Positions 8,587 to 17,892 of a stretch of DNA of 64,000 nucleotides are shown one piece after another. The stretch covers positions 124,001 through 188,000 of the forward strand of contig NZ_JACYFG010000007.1 of the NCBI RefSeq assembly GCF_014803405.1, read 5' to 3'. How positions within the stretch are numbered: position 1 is the first letter of the stretch; each line of letters starts with the position of its first letter. The notes below the pieces were generated by a model. That model worked only from the letters and a program-made list of their open reading frames with translations. It was not told the DNA's origin and made no database searches. Made by a program: the position numbers and the translations under genes. The stretch is from Pelagicoccus enzymogenes (GTDB taxonomy: Bacteria > Verrucomicrobiota > Verrucomicrobiia > Opitutales > Opitutaceae).

Positions 8587-9180
8587 ATGGCCCGTCCGAT
8601 CAAGCACGACCGAGCTCAACTGCTAGACACCGCAACTGCTCTCTTTTGGGAGAAGGGCTATCGCGGCGTCTCGATCAAGGACTTGGTGAAGGAGACTGGA
8701 GTTTTGGCGGGCAGCCTCTATTCCAGTTACGGTAGCAAGGATGGCGTTTTTGTGGAGTGTATCCATCGTTACTCTGAGATGTGCGCGCCGATGTACTTGG
8801 CTGCGGAGCAAGTGGAGTCGCCTTTGGGGCAGATCGAGAAGCTGTTTGAGGAAGTGCTCGAAGACGCTACCAGCGAGGGCGGCTGGCGGGGTTGTTTTGT
8901 GGTCAATTCCCTGCTGGAAGTCGCGCCTGACAAGCCGGAGATTGCCGAGACCTTGAAGCGCTATGTGGAGCACGCTGAGAGGTGGATCGCGGAACGATTG
9001 CAGCAGGCCCGAGAGCGAGGGGAGCTCAAGGCTGAGATTCCGATCGACGAGGTGGCGGCGAACCTTTTTGGCATCGCCCTTGCGGTGAGGGTGAAGTCGA
9101 GAGCTGGCGAGAGCGCGGAGCGAATCAGCTCCTTCGCCCACAGTATGCTGAAAAGCCTTTTGGACGTTTGGAAAGCGTGA
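8587..9180 (+). CDS. TetR/AcrR-family transcriptional regulator
   Basis: 197 residues from the ATG at 8587 (a TTG two codons earlier is possible). The N-terminal helix-turn-helix is clear: RAQLLDTATALFWEKGYRG, then VSIKDLVKETGVLAGSLYSS and YGSKDGVF. The region from about 75 onward (EGGWRGCFVVNSLLEVAPD) resembles the C-terminal domain of TetR regulators that control small oxidoreductase genes. It most likely represses the divergent SDR gene and itself through the two 16-base sites in the 130-base gap. The ligand is unknown. Confidence 0.9.
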   Translation: MARPIKHDRAQLLDTATALFWEKGYRGVSIKDLVKETGVLAGSLYSSYGSKDGVFVECIHRYSEMCAPMYLAAEQVESPLGQIEKLFEEVLEDATSEGGWRGCFVVNSLLEVAPDKPEIAETLKRYVEHAERWIAERLQQARERGELKAEIPIDEVAANLFGIALAVRVKSRAGESAERISSFAHSMLKSLLDVWKA

Positions 9181-9300
9181 ACGCGTATCGGTGTGGTTGC
9201 GGGAGAGGGCCTAATGTAGTTGGTAATTGGTGACGGAACGGTGGGCTTTTTGTAGCAAGTATCGGGTGGTTTGGAGAGGCCGATTTTGCTAGAGTGGTTA

Positions 9301-9942
9301 ATGGAAAAGAACTCGGACATGGACGAGCAATTTAGTTTAGGGCTAGGGGGAGACGCGAAGCGGGATCCTTACAACGTTTTGCCGCGGGATGGAGAATCGA
9401 TCTATTTCGGCAGGATGATGGATGCGACCGAGGCGGACCAATGGTTGAACCACTTGCTGGATGCGATTCCTTGGAAACACGACGAAGCGTTTATTTACGG
9501 GCGTCACATCGTGACGGCTCGCAAGGTGGCTTGGTATGGAGACCAGTGCTTCGAGTACACTTATTCCGGGCGAACCCGCACGGCGCTCCCTTGGACGCCC
9601 GAGCTTTTGGATCTGAAGGCGAGGGTGGAGGATCAGGCGGGAGCGTCCTACAACTCCTGCTTGTTGAACTTGTATGCCGATGGCTCCCAAGGAATGGCTT
9701 GGCACCACGACGATGAAAAGGGATTGGGCGAGAACTCAAATATCGCCTCCCTCAGTTTCGGGGCGGAGCGACGTTTCGACTTTCGTCACAAGCAGCGCAA
9801 GGAAAAGGTCTCCGTCATGCTGGAGCATGGAAGCCTCTTGGTGATGCGCGGCACGACCCAAGCCTGTTGGCAGCATCAAATTCCGAAAGCGACGAAAGTG
9901 AAGCAACCGCGGGTCAACTTAACCTTTCGCCGTATGCTGTAA
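9301..9942 (+). CDS. alkB: AlkB-type 2-oxoglutarate/Fe(II) dioxygenase, nucleic-acid dealkylation
   Basis: 213 residues from the ATG at 9301. The jelly-roll core has NSCLLNLYADG followed by WHHDDE, giving the iron ligands His135 and Asp137; the second His is His192 (WQHQIPK), and RVNLTFR near the end supplies the 2-oxoglutarate-binding arginines. This arrangement is closest to the ALKBH2/3-like bacterial group (HRDDE and RVNLTFR are their counterparts), which oxidatively demethylate 1-methyladenine and 3-methylcytosine in DNA. It stands alone; the start at 9319 is an alternative. No SOS or Ada box was recognised upstream. Confidence 0.9.
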   Translation: MEKNSDMDEQFSLGLGGDAKRDPYNVLPRDGESIYFGRMMDATEADQWLNHLLDAIPWKHDEAFIYGRHIVTARKVAWYGDQCFEYTYSGRTRTALPWTPELLDLKARVEDQAGASYNSCLLNLYADGSQGMAWHHDDEKGLGENSNIASLSFGAERRFDFRHKQRKEKVSVMLEHGSLLVMRGTTQACWQHQIPKATKVKQPRVNLTFRRML

Positions 9943-10015
9943 GCTCAAGTATTGGAGGACTTGTTGGCGCTTCGCGCTGGAGTTATTCCGTTTTTTGAGT
10001 AAGGTGACGTCCAGT

Positions 10016-10210
10016 ATGAACTTGGAGCAAGATCGGACGGTTGCCTGTCCTTACTGTGGTGAGGCGGTAGGAGTGGTTATCAATTGCACGCTTACTTCTC
10101 AAGAGTTCGTGGAGGATTGCCAGGTTTGCTGTCGGCCGATCCAGTTCAGCGTAATGGTCGACGAAGATGGCGAGATTGTAGACTTGCAGGCTCGAAGCGA
10201 GGACGAGTAG
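10016..10210 (+). CDS. small CPXCG-motif cysteine-rich protein
   Basis: 64 residues from the ATG at 10016. CPYCGEAVGV near the start, a Cys at the beta-strand turn (VINCTL), and DCQVCCRPIQF form a zinc-ribbon-like set, followed by an acidic tail. This is the layout of the CPXCG family (about 60 residues), widespread in proteobacteria and of unknown function. It follows the AlkB gene by 73 bases and might share its transcript. Confidence 0.8.
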   Translation: MNLEQDRTVACPYCGEAVGVVINCTLTSQEFVEDCQVCCRPIQFSVMVDEDGEIVDLQARSEDE

Positions 10211-10628
10211 GAGCGGGTCGAGGTCCTCCCTGCGTTGGCTATGGCGCGCGGCGCTTGGATGCTGCGTTTGCGATGGGGCTAGGCGCTTTTTTTCGAGGTT
10301 TTTTGTCCCTTTGGGATGTCTTAGGTAGTACCTCCAGCCTGACCCTTAGGCAGTATCGAATAGGGCGGTGGTTCGGGGCAGGTTCGGGTCTTGTGCGCTC
10401 TATAATAGAAGGGACGTCGGGTATCGGATATGTCGATACATCGGCTCTGACTAGGGTTAGCTTGTGACCGTTTTGTACCCTAATGTTTAAACCGAAGGAA
10501 AGCATGGAAATCGTATGGATAATACCCCTTATTTCAGCCGATATCGATGGACAAAACGCCCGAAATGGATAGCTTGAAACAAGAGGCAAGTAACCCTGTC
10601 TCATCCAGAACAGCGCGGGTAATTAGCC
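10211..10628. other. non-coding gap before the fatty-acid operon
   Basis: 418 bases with no convincing gene. The only longer frames are shadows without recognisable protein features. It presumably holds the promoter of the acyl-CoA ligase operon, but I see no clear -35/-10 pair, fatty-acid regulator site or hairpin. Confidence 0.5.
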
Positions 10629-12416
10629 ATGCGAAACACGACCGATACATTACCTCACTCGGTCGAACTTACACTGAGATCTAACGACGCCAGTCGCGTC
10701 GCCAGCGAGCGACGCGACGGACGCTGGGAAAGCGTGAGCTCGAACGAGTTCCTCGACGAAGTGCAAAACTTTGCCGCTGGCCTTTTGCAGCTCGGTATCA
10801 GAAAAGGAGATACGATAGGGATCGTCGCTGCGTCTTCCCCGAGATGGCTGGTGGCTGACCTTGCTTCGATGGCGGCGGGCTGCGCGACGGTGCCGATTTT
10901 CGTGAATGTCGCGGAAGACAATTTGCTTTACGAGATCGAGGATAGCGAAATGCGGGCAATCTACGTGGATGGGCCGGAGGCCTACGCTCGAGTTGCTCCC
11001 CACCTGGAAAATTTCGATTTAGTTATTTCTGCGAATGTTGACTCCGAACGGGGTGAACGCCACTTAGGTTATCAGGACGTGATAGATATTGGTAAGGCGA
11101 AAGCGGATACGGATCCGCAGGTCCTAGAATGCATGCTAGAGGATCTGGATCCAAACGCGATCGCGACGATTATCTATACCAGTGGTAGCTCGGGTTCGCC
11201 CAAAGGAGTCGAACTTTCGCACACCAATTTGCTTTCGCAAATCCGGGCCTCGGGACAGCGATTTCCCATGGATCCGACCGAAGACGTGGCTCTGAGCTGC
11301 TTGCCTTTGGCTCATGTTTTCGAACGGATGGTGGTTTACTTCTACCTCTGTACGGGGGTGCCCGTCTGTTTCGTGGACGATATCCAAAACGTGGGTACGT
11401 GCTTGAAGGAAGTTCAGCCGACGACCATGACCATGGTGCCGCGCCTGTTGGAGAAGCTTTACGGAAAGTTGAGGGAAGGGGCGGAGGCGAAGCCGTTCTT
11501 GAAGCGGCAGATCGCCCGTTGGGCGATACGGCGAGCCTTTCGGCTGGACCCGTCGCGTCGCTACGACTGGCGAGATCGGCTCGCGGACAAGCTGGTGTAT
11601 TCCAAGTTTCGTTTGGGGCTGGGTGACCGATTCCGCAGAATCATCGCGGGAGGCGCCGCATTGGCCCCTAAACTGCACCGCTTCTACCTGAATATCGGTT
11701 TGCCCGTATACCAAGGTTACGGATTGACCGAAGCGGCTCCAGTCTTGGCCACCAATTATCCGGGGCACAACAAGATCGGTACCGTGGGTCAGCCTTTTCC
11801 CGGAGTAGACGTCAGGGTCGCTTCCAACGGGGAAATTTTGGCTCGAGGCGAGAACATCATGCTCGGTTATCATCATGCCCAGCAAGCGACACGCGATGTC
11901 ATCGACGAAAAAGGTTGGTTGCATACGGGCGACCTCGGGCATCTGGATCGAGAGGGTTTCTTGGTGATCGATGGGCGAGTAAAAGAGCTGTTGAAAACGT
12001 CCAACGGGAAGTACGTTTCGCCCGTGCCAATCGAATTGGCGCTCTGCGAATCGAGGATAGTGGATACGGCGATGGTGATTGCAGAAGGAAAGCCTTTTGT
12101 GAGCGCGTTGCTCTTCATCGATCCGAATAGCTTGGGCGAATCTTCAGAAGCATTCGTGGAAGGCGAAGTCTTGGAGCGGAGCGCCCTGTCGGCGCTGGGT
12201 ATCGCGAATCGTTTGGACGCTCGAATTTCCAAGGTTAACTCCCATCTGAATCCTTGGGAAAGGGTGAGAGACTATCGCTGTGTGCTGGGCGTTCCTAGCA
12301 TTGAGCGGGAGGAGCTTACGCCGACCATGAAGATACGTCGGCACGTGATCGAGGGTCGGTATCAGGCTGAGATCAACGCTCTCTATTCCGGCCACGAAAA
12401 TATTATGGGGGCTTAG
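10629..12416 (+). CDS. long-chain acyl-CoA synthetase (AMP-forming)
   Basis: 595 residues. All adenylate-forming signatures are present: the phosphate loop YTSGSSGSPKG at 183-193, YQGYGLTEAAP (A5), WLHTGDLG (A7) and GRVKELLKTSNGKYVSP (A8 hinge and the A10-side region). The gate and length match FAA1/long-chain AMP-binding proteins that activate fatty acids with ATP and CoA. It heads an apparent operon with thiolase, FadJ-type enzyme, acyl-CoA dehydrogenase, acyltransferase fusion and thioesterase, so it should feed beta-oxidation. It is not an OleC-type beta-lactone synthetase as far as motifs show. Confidence 0.9.
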   Translation: MRNTTDTLPHSVELTLRSNDASRVASERRDGRWESVSSNEFLDEVQNFAAGLLQLGIRKGDTIGIVAASSPRWLVADLASMAAGCATVPIFVNVAEDNLLYEIEDSEMRAIYVDGPEAYARVAPHLENFDLVISANVDSERGERHLGYQDVIDIGKAKADTDPQVLECMLEDLDPNAIATIIYTSGSSGSPKGVELSHTNLLSQIRASGQRFPMDPTEDVALSCLPLAHVFERMVVYFYLCTGVPVCFVDDIQNVGTCLKEVQPTTMTMVPRLLEKLYGKLREGAEAKPFLKRQIARWAIRRAFRLDPSRRYDWRDRLADKLVYSKFRLGLGDRFRRIIAGGAALAPKLHRFYLNIGLPVYQGYGLTEAAPVLATNYPGHNKIGTVGQPFPGVDVRVASNGEILARGENIMLGYHHAQQATRDVIDEKGWLHTGDLGHLDREGFLVIDGRVKELLKTSNGKYVSPVPIELALCESRIVDTAMVIAEGKPFVSALLFIDPNSLGESSEAFVEGEVLERSALSALGIANRLDARISKVNSHLNPWERVRDYRCVLGVPSIEREELTPTMKIRRHVIEGRYQAEINALYSGHENIMGA

Positions 12417-12467
12417 CCGTCTGAGAAGATAGGCCCGGCCGTAGGTGGATACTTAATACAATAGGTC

Positions 12468-13757
12468 ATGAAAGAAAGAATTGCGATTATCGACGGTGTC
12501 AGGGCTCCCTTCGGCAAGGCGGGAGGCATCTTGAGTGGATTTGGGGCGGATGACCTCGGAGCGGTCGTGGTAAAGGAACTGCTGGCTCGCGTGGAGCTGC
12601 GGGGCGAGGAGATCGACGAGCTCATCTTTGGCAATGTGGCTCAACCGGTTGACGCTGCGAATGTCGCTCGCGTGATCGCGTTGAAGGCGGGGCTGCCCAA
12701 GGAGATGCCATCTTATACGGTGCAACGGAACTGCGCTTCGGGAATGGAATCGATCACCACGGCGGCGAACAAGATTCAAGCAGGTGAAATCGACCTTGCG
12801 ATCTGCGGGGGAACGGAGTCGATGAGCAACATTCCTTTCATTTATCGCCGAGAGATGGTGAACCTTTTCAGCCAACTTTTCCGGGCTCGAGGAATGATGC
12901 AGAAGCTGAAAGCCTTGCTCGCCTTCCGTCCTCGGTTTTTAGCTCCTATCGTTGGAGTGCAGCAAGGCCTGACGGATCCGGTGTGCGGAATGAACATGGG
13001 CATGACGGCGGAACTTCTAGCCAGGGAGTTTCACATTACGCGGGAGGAACAGGACGCGTTCGCCCTAGATAGCCATCGCAAGGCTTGCAAGGCGATGGAC
13101 GAGGGGCTTTTCGAGCAGGAGACGGTGCCTTTGCCTGTGTTGCCGCAGTATCGAAAAATACATTACAGCGATGAAGGGCCGCGCAAGGACCAGTCGATCG
13201 AGGCCTTGGCGAAGTTGCGTCCCTACTTCGACCGAAACACCGGCACGGTGACGGTTGGCAATGCATGTCCGATCTCGGATGGAGCGGTGGCGGTGCTGGT
13301 CACCAGCGAGCGCAGGGCCAAGGAGATGGGGTTGCGGCCGCTCGGCTACCTGCGGGAGTATTGCTACGCGGGCTTGGAAGGTGAGCGGATGGGACTGGGG
13401 CCCGCCTACGCGTCCGCGAAGCTGTTCAAGAAATCGGGAATGCGTCTGAGGGATTTCGATTTGGTGGAATTGAACGAGGCCTTTGCGGCTCAAGTGATCG
13501 CCAACGAACGAGCGTTTTCGTCGAGAGCCTTTGCCCAGGAAAATTTGGGACGTTCCGAGGCCTTGGGTGAAATCGATCGGGAGCGCTTGAATGTGAATGG
13601 GGGATCCATCGCTCTGGGGCATCCCGTGGGGGCAACGGGTACGCGACTGGTGCTCACGCTCCTGAAGGAGATGCGGAGACGGAACAAGGAAAAGGGCTTG
13701 GCCACGCTCTGCATCGGAGGCGGTCAAGGGGCAGCGTTAGCGCTGGAGGCAGCTTGA
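12468..13757 (+). CDS. 3-ketoacyl-CoA thiolase (FadI/FadA type)
   Basis: 429 residues. The acyl-accepting Cys89 lies in RNCASGMESI, His385 in ALGHPVGATGTR and Cys415 in LCIGGGQGAA; NEAFAAQV is also conserved. The enzyme performs the last beta-oxidation step, thiolytic cleavage of 3-ketoacyl-CoA. The length (about 30 residues longer than FadA) and pairing with a FadJ-type protein suggest the FadI branch. It lies 51 bases after the ligase and ends one base before the next start, so it is translated in the same operon. Confidence 0.92.
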   Translation: MKERIAIIDGVRAPFGKAGGILSGFGADDLGAVVVKELLARVELRGEEIDELIFGNVAQPVDAANVARVIALKAGLPKEMPSYTVQRNCASGMESITTAANKIQAGEIDLAICGGTESMSNIPFIYRREMVNLFSQLFRARGMMQKLKALLAFRPRFLAPIVGVQQGLTDPVCGMNMGMTAELLAREFHITREEQDAFALDSHRKACKAMDEGLFEQETVPLPVLPQYRKIHYSDEGPRKDQSIEALAKLRPYFDRNTGTVTVGNACPISDGAVAVLVTSERRAKEMGLRPLGYLREYCYAGLEGERMGLGPAYASAKLFKKSGMRLRDFDLVELNEAFAAQVIANERAFSSRAFAQENLGRSEALGEIDRERLNVNGGSIALGHPVGATGTRLVLTLLKEMRRRNKEKGLATLCIGGGQGAALALEAA

Positions 13758-13758
13758 T

Positions 13759-15930
13759 ATGAAAAGAGACGCATTTGAATTAAAGGTAGATGACAGGGGA
13801 GTGGCTCGCTTGGTTTTTGATTTGCCTGGCGAAAAAGTGAACAAGTTCTCCCATCCAGTAATGAAGCAGTTTTTGGATATGCTGGATGTAGTATCCAAAC
13901 ATCCTGACATCAAGGTACTGCTGCTCGAAAGCTCTAAGCCAGGAATATTTATCGCTGGGGCGGATATCGGCGAGCTGGCCAAGATCAAGGACGAGAAGGA
14001 TGGGGAAACGAAGGCTCGTTTTGGTCAGGCGGTTTTCGAACGCTTGGAGGAGCTGCCGTTTCCGACGGTTGCGGTGATTGATGGGGCGTGCGTAGGCGGC
14101 GGTTTGGAATGCGCCTTGGCCTGTCGTTTTCGCTTGGTAAGCGATAGTCCGAAAACCAAGCTTGGACTGCCGGAGGTATCTTTGGGAATCATCCCGGGTT
14201 GGGGCGGCACGCAACGGCTTCCTCGTTTGCTGGGATTGCCGCGTGCCTTGGAGCTGATCTTGTCGGGGCGTTCCGTCAACGGTAAGAAAGCGGTGAAGAT
14301 GGGCTTGGCGCATCGTTTGTTGGCTCACGAGTTCGTCGAGGAAGGAGTGCAAGCCTTCGTGCAGGAGTTGCTGTTGAATCCTTCCATGGCGCGGCGTTCC
14401 AAGAGAAAGGGAGGGCTGGCGGATCGCTTCTTGAGCGGGACCCCCTTGGGGAGGTGGCTCGTTTATCGCAAAGCTCGCCAAAATCTCGAGCGTCGAACCA
14501 AAGGCAAATATCCAGCCCCCGAGGCGGCATTGGAAGTGGTGAAGAAAACCTATGGCCGCAAAGGGGCGGCAGGCTTCGCCTGCGAAGCGAAAGAGTTTTC
14601 CAAGCTCTGCGTTACTCATGTAAGCAAGAATCTGGTGCAGCTTTTCTATACGAACGAGTCACTGAAAAAGGACGCGGGAATTGGCGATACCCTGCATCCT
14701 GCTCCTATTCGCAGCGCTGCGGTGCTAGGGGCTGGCGTGATGGGCGGAGGGATCGCTTGGCTGCTCAGCTCCAAGGATATTCCCGTGCGCATGAAGGATA
14801 TCAAGTGGGATGCCATTGCTGCCGGGTTTGCGGAAGCGAACAGCTATTATGGCCAGTTGGTAAAGCGGCGTAAGATGCGTCAGCGGGAAGTGAACCTTAA
14901 GATGCATCGCATTTCAGGAACGGTCGACTATACGGGATTTCGTAATGTAGATCTGGTGATCGAGGCTGTCGTGGAGGATCTGGAAGTGAAGCGCAAGGTG
15001 CTCCGCGACGTTGAGAAACGGATACCGGCGAACGCGGTGATCGCTACGAACACTTCTTCGCTGTCCCTCGTCGATCTCGGCGAAGGCCTCGTGCATCCGG
15101 AACGTTTGGTTGGCATGCACTTTTTCAATCCGGTCAATCGCATGCCCTTGGTGGAGGTGATTGCGGGTCCGAGATCCTCGCAGGAGGCGGTAGCCAAGGT
15201 CATCGATCTGACGCGACGTCTGGGCAAGACCCCGATCGTGGTGAACAATTGCTCGGGATTCCTGGTGAACCGCATCTTGATCCCTTACCTCAACGAGTCG
15301 GCGTACATGCTGCAGGAGGGAACGTCGATGGAACGCATCGACAAGGTCCTAGAGGACTTTGGCTTGCCGATGGGACCTTTCGCCTTGGCAGACGAGGTTG
15401 GAATCGATGTGGGCCTCAAGGTGGCGCTGATACTGGAAAAAGCTTATGGCAAGCGCATGCGGGTGGCGGACATCATGAAAGCGGTCTACGAGGAAGGGCA
15501 TCTGCTCGGAAAAAAGGACGGCAAGGGCTTTTATTTGCACAAAGGTAAGGAGCGCATCCCGAATGAAAAGGCGATTGGGGATTTGGCCAGAGCAGTTCAG
15601 GAACGGCTTCACGTGGATCACCATGATTTGGATACGGATGAGATCGTTGACCGAGCATTGCTTTGCATGGTGAACGAGGCGGCCCGTTGCTTAGAGGAAG
15701 ACATCGTGCACACGCCAGAGTATCTGGACATGGCGATGATCATGGGGACGGGCTTTCCGCCCTTCCGGGGCGGTCCTCTGCGCTATGCGGACGAACGCGG
15801 ACTGAGCGATATCTGCCGGTCCTTGGAGGCCTTGCAGAAGAAATTTGGAGAACGCTACGAGCCTTCGGGCTTGCTGCTGGAGATGGAGCGGACGGGACGT
15901 CGTTTCTACGAGACGAGCTCGAGCCATTGA
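13759..15930 (+). CDS. multifunctional fatty-acid oxidation enzyme: enoyl-CoA hydratase and 3-hydroxyacyl-CoA dehydrogenase (FadJ type)
   Basis: 723 residues. Residues ~1-200 form the crotonase domain, with the oxyanion motif IAGADIGEL and catalytic Glu117 (GGGLECALACRF) and Glu139 (GLPEVSLGIIPGWGGTQRL). A linker leads to the NAD-binding motif GAGVMGGG at 324-331 and the dehydrogenase catalytic His454 (HFFNPVNRMPLVEV); CSGFLVNRIL marks the dimerisation part, and a second 3HCDH C-terminal repeat ends the protein. It hydrates enoyl-CoA and oxidises the 3-hydroxy product. Together with the thiolase it would form the alpha2beta2 oxidation complex. The ATG starts one base after the thiolase stop. 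Confidence 0.93.
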   Translation: MKRDAFELKVDDRGVARLVFDLPGEKVNKFSHPVMKQFLDMLDVVSKHPDIKVLLLESSKPGIFIAGADIGELAKIKDEKDGETKARFGQAVFERLEELPFPTVAVIDGACVGGGLECALACRFRLVSDSPKTKLGLPEVSLGIIPGWGGTQRLPRLLGLPRALELILSGRSVNGKKAVKMGLAHRLLAHEFVEEGVQAFVQELLLNPSMARRSKRKGGLADRFLSGTPLGRWLVYRKARQNLERRTKGKYPAPEAALEVVKKTYGRKGAAGFACEAKEFSKLCVTHVSKNLVQLFYTNESLKKDAGIGDTLHPAPIRSAAVLGAGVMGGGIAWLLSSKDIPVRMKDIKWDAIAAGFAEANSYYGQLVKRRKMRQREVNLKMHRISGTVDYTGFRNVDLVIEAVVEDLEVKRKVLRDVEKRIPANAVIATNTSSLSLVDLGEGLVHPERLVGMHFFNPVNRMPLVEVIAGPRSSQEAVAKVIDLTRRLGKTPIVVNNCSGFLVNRILIPYLNESAYMLQEGTSMERIDKVLEDFGLPMGPFALADEVGIDVGLKVALILEKAYGKRMRVADIMKAVYEEGHLLGKKDGKGFYLHKGKERIPNEKAIGDLARAVQERLHVDHHDLDTDEIVDRALLCMVNEAARCLEEDIVHTPEYLDMAMIMGTGFPPFRGGPLRYADERGLSDICRSLEALQKKFGERYEPSGLLLEMERTGRRFYETSSSH

Positions 15931-15954
15931 GTGAATGTTAATTGAGAAAGCAAC

Positions 15955-17892
15955 ATGAAGGATATCAAGGAAGTGGATGGAAGGGAATCGGGCTCCGACG
16001 AGGAGATGTTAATCGATACCTCGCGAATGAATCGGCAGCAGCGGGAGGCCTTGGAAGTGGCGGAGTCGGCTCGGGAAGCCAAAGGAGAGAAGCCAAGCTT
16101 TGCGAGCAAGCTGTTCATGGGCGAATTCGAGCCGGAGCTGCTGACGCCCTTTCCTTTCCAGGACGACTTGGAAAGGGAGAAGGGCAGCCAATTGGTGCGC
16201 AAGTTGGCTGACTACTTGGTGGATCGCTTGGATCCGGAAGAGGTGGACGAGACGCGAACCATCCCGCCAGAAGTGATCGAGGAAATGATGCGTCTGGGTG
16301 TATTCGCCATGAAAATACCGGAGAAGTATGATGGCTTAGGCTTGTCCCAAGTGAACTACAACCGGGTGATGATGATGATTGCCTCGCACTGTGGCAGCAC
16401 GGCGGTTCTGGTTTCTGCCCATCAGTCGATTGGAGTGCCACAGCCTCTGAAGCTCTTTGGCACGGAGGCGCAGAAGCGGAAGTACCTGCCGCTCTTTCGC
16501 AAGGGTGCGATTTCAGCCTTTGCATTGACGGAGCCCGACGTGGGCTCTGATCCCGCTCAGATGTCGACGGTAGCGGAGCCGACGGAGGATGGGGAGCATT
16601 TCCTGTTGAGCGGTACCAAGCTCTGGTGCACCAACGGCACGATTGCCGATGTCATAGTGGTCATGGCTCAGACGCCGTCCAAGACGGTGAGGGGAAAAGA
16701 GCGCAAGCAGATCACTGCCTTCATTGTCGAAACGAAGTGGGCAGGGGTGGAGGTGATGCATCGCTGCGACTTCATGGGAATTCGCGGTATCCAAAATGGC
16801 TTGCTACGTTTCGACAAGGTGAAGGTCCCGAGGGAGAATATTTTATTGGGCGAGGGCAAGGGACTGAAACTGGCACTGGTTACCTTGAATACCGGCCGTC
16901 TCACCTTGCCGGCTGCATGCACGGGCATGGCGAAGCAATGTCTGTCGATCGCCCGCCGTTGGGGAAAGCATCGCAAGCAATGGGGCTCCGCTGTGGGAAT
17001 GCATGAAGCGGGCCGCACCAAGATCGCGTCGATTGCGGCCAATACTTTGGCCATGGAAGCCATCACTTTGCTGACTTCGCATTGGGCTGACCAAGGCGAT
17101 AAGGATATCCGGATAGAAGCCGCTATGGCTAAGCTGTTCTGCAGCGAAATGGCATGGAAGATCGTCGACGATACTATGCAACTGCGGGGAGGCCGGGGTT
17201 ACGAAAAGGCCTCCTCGCTCCGGGCTCGCGGGGAACCAGGATTTCCGGTGGAGCGTATGATGCGCGAGTGTCGCATTAACCGTATCATTGAAGGCACTAC
17301 GGAAGTGATGAAGCTGTTTCTCGCTCGCGAAGCGATGGATCCTCATCTTCGGGTGGCGGCCGGGTTGCTCAAGCATCACGTGCCGATTTCTGAGAAGTTT
17401 CGAGCGGGCGTGGGGGTGGCCGCATACTACAGTGGCTGGTACCCGCGTCAGTGGGTAAACGGTAGCGTTTGGCACAGCCACCAGGAGGGGGGAGACCTTG
17501 CCTCCGAGTTCAGGTATGTGGAGGCGGCTGCCCATCGCTTGGCACGTACCATCTTCCACTTCATGGGCTTGTATCAGGATCGCTTGGAAAAGCGTCAGAA
17601 CATATTGGGGCACCTGATGGAAATCGGGACCGAGCTATTTGCCATCGCGACCACCTGCAGTTACGCGAACGGTTTGCTTGAGCGGCACCCCACGGACAAG
17701 TCTCCCATGGATCTGGCGAAGCTGTTTGCAAGGCAATCGCGCTTGCGAATCGAAGAGCACTATCGCGGCTTGAAGCGAAACGCCGACCGTAGCGGAAACG
17801 CATTGGCCAAACGGGTGCTCGAGGACGAATTCACCTGGCTGGAGGATGGCATCGTAGAATCTGAACCCAACGCGTACCGAGATCGATGCTGA
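15955..17892 (+). CDS. acyl-CoA dehydrogenase, long form with C-terminal extension
   Basis: 645 residues, well above the ~380 of short- and medium-chain enzymes and similar to VLCAD/ACAD9-type proteins. The core shows AFALTEPDVGSDPAQM (FAD/substrate contact), LWCTNGTIAD, and the catalytic base Glu446 in NRIIEGTTEVMKLF. About 180 residues follow the catalytic core and are mainly helical, as in VLCAD. It carries out the first, FAD-dependent step of beta-oxidation; electrons would go to ETF, whose genes are not in the window. It ends within the start of the next gene (7-base overlap), which indicates translational coupling. Confidence 0.92.
   Translation: MKDIKEVDGRESGSDEEMLIDTSRMNRQQREALEVAESAREAKGEKPSFASKLFMGEFEPELLTPFPFQDDLEREKGSQLVRKLADYLVDRLDPEEVDETRTIPPEVIEEMMRLGVFAMKIPEKYDGLGLSQVNYNRVMMMIASHCGSTAVLVSAHQSIGVPQPLKLFGTEAQKRKYLPLFRKGAISAFALTEPDVGSDPAQMSTVAEPTEDGEHFLLSGTKLWCTNGTIADVIVVMAQTPSKTVRGKERKQITAFIVETKWAGVEVMHRCDFMGIRGIQNGLLRFDKVKVPRENILLGEGKGLKLALVTLNTGRLTLPAACTGMAKQCLSIARRWGKHRKQWGSAVGMHEAGRTKIASIAANTLAMEAITLLTSHWADQGDKDIRIEAAMAKLFCSEMAWKIVDDTMQLRGGRGYEKASSLRARGEPGFPVERMMRECRINRIIEGTTEVMKLFLAREAMDPHLRVAAGLLKHHVPISEKFRAGVGVAAYYSGWYPRQWVNGSVWHSHQEGGDLASEFRYVEAAAHRLARTIFHFMGLYQDRLEKRQNILGHLMEIGTELFAIATTCSYANGLLERHPTDKSPMDLAKLFARQSRLRIEEHYRGLKRNADRSGNALAKRVLEDEFTWLEDGIVESEPNAYRDRC

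Noticed and set aside
10629-12416. Acyl-CoA ligase as the missing OleC
   Set aside because: Its motifs and operon fit fatty-acid activation; it is 24 kb from oleA, with unrelated genes between.
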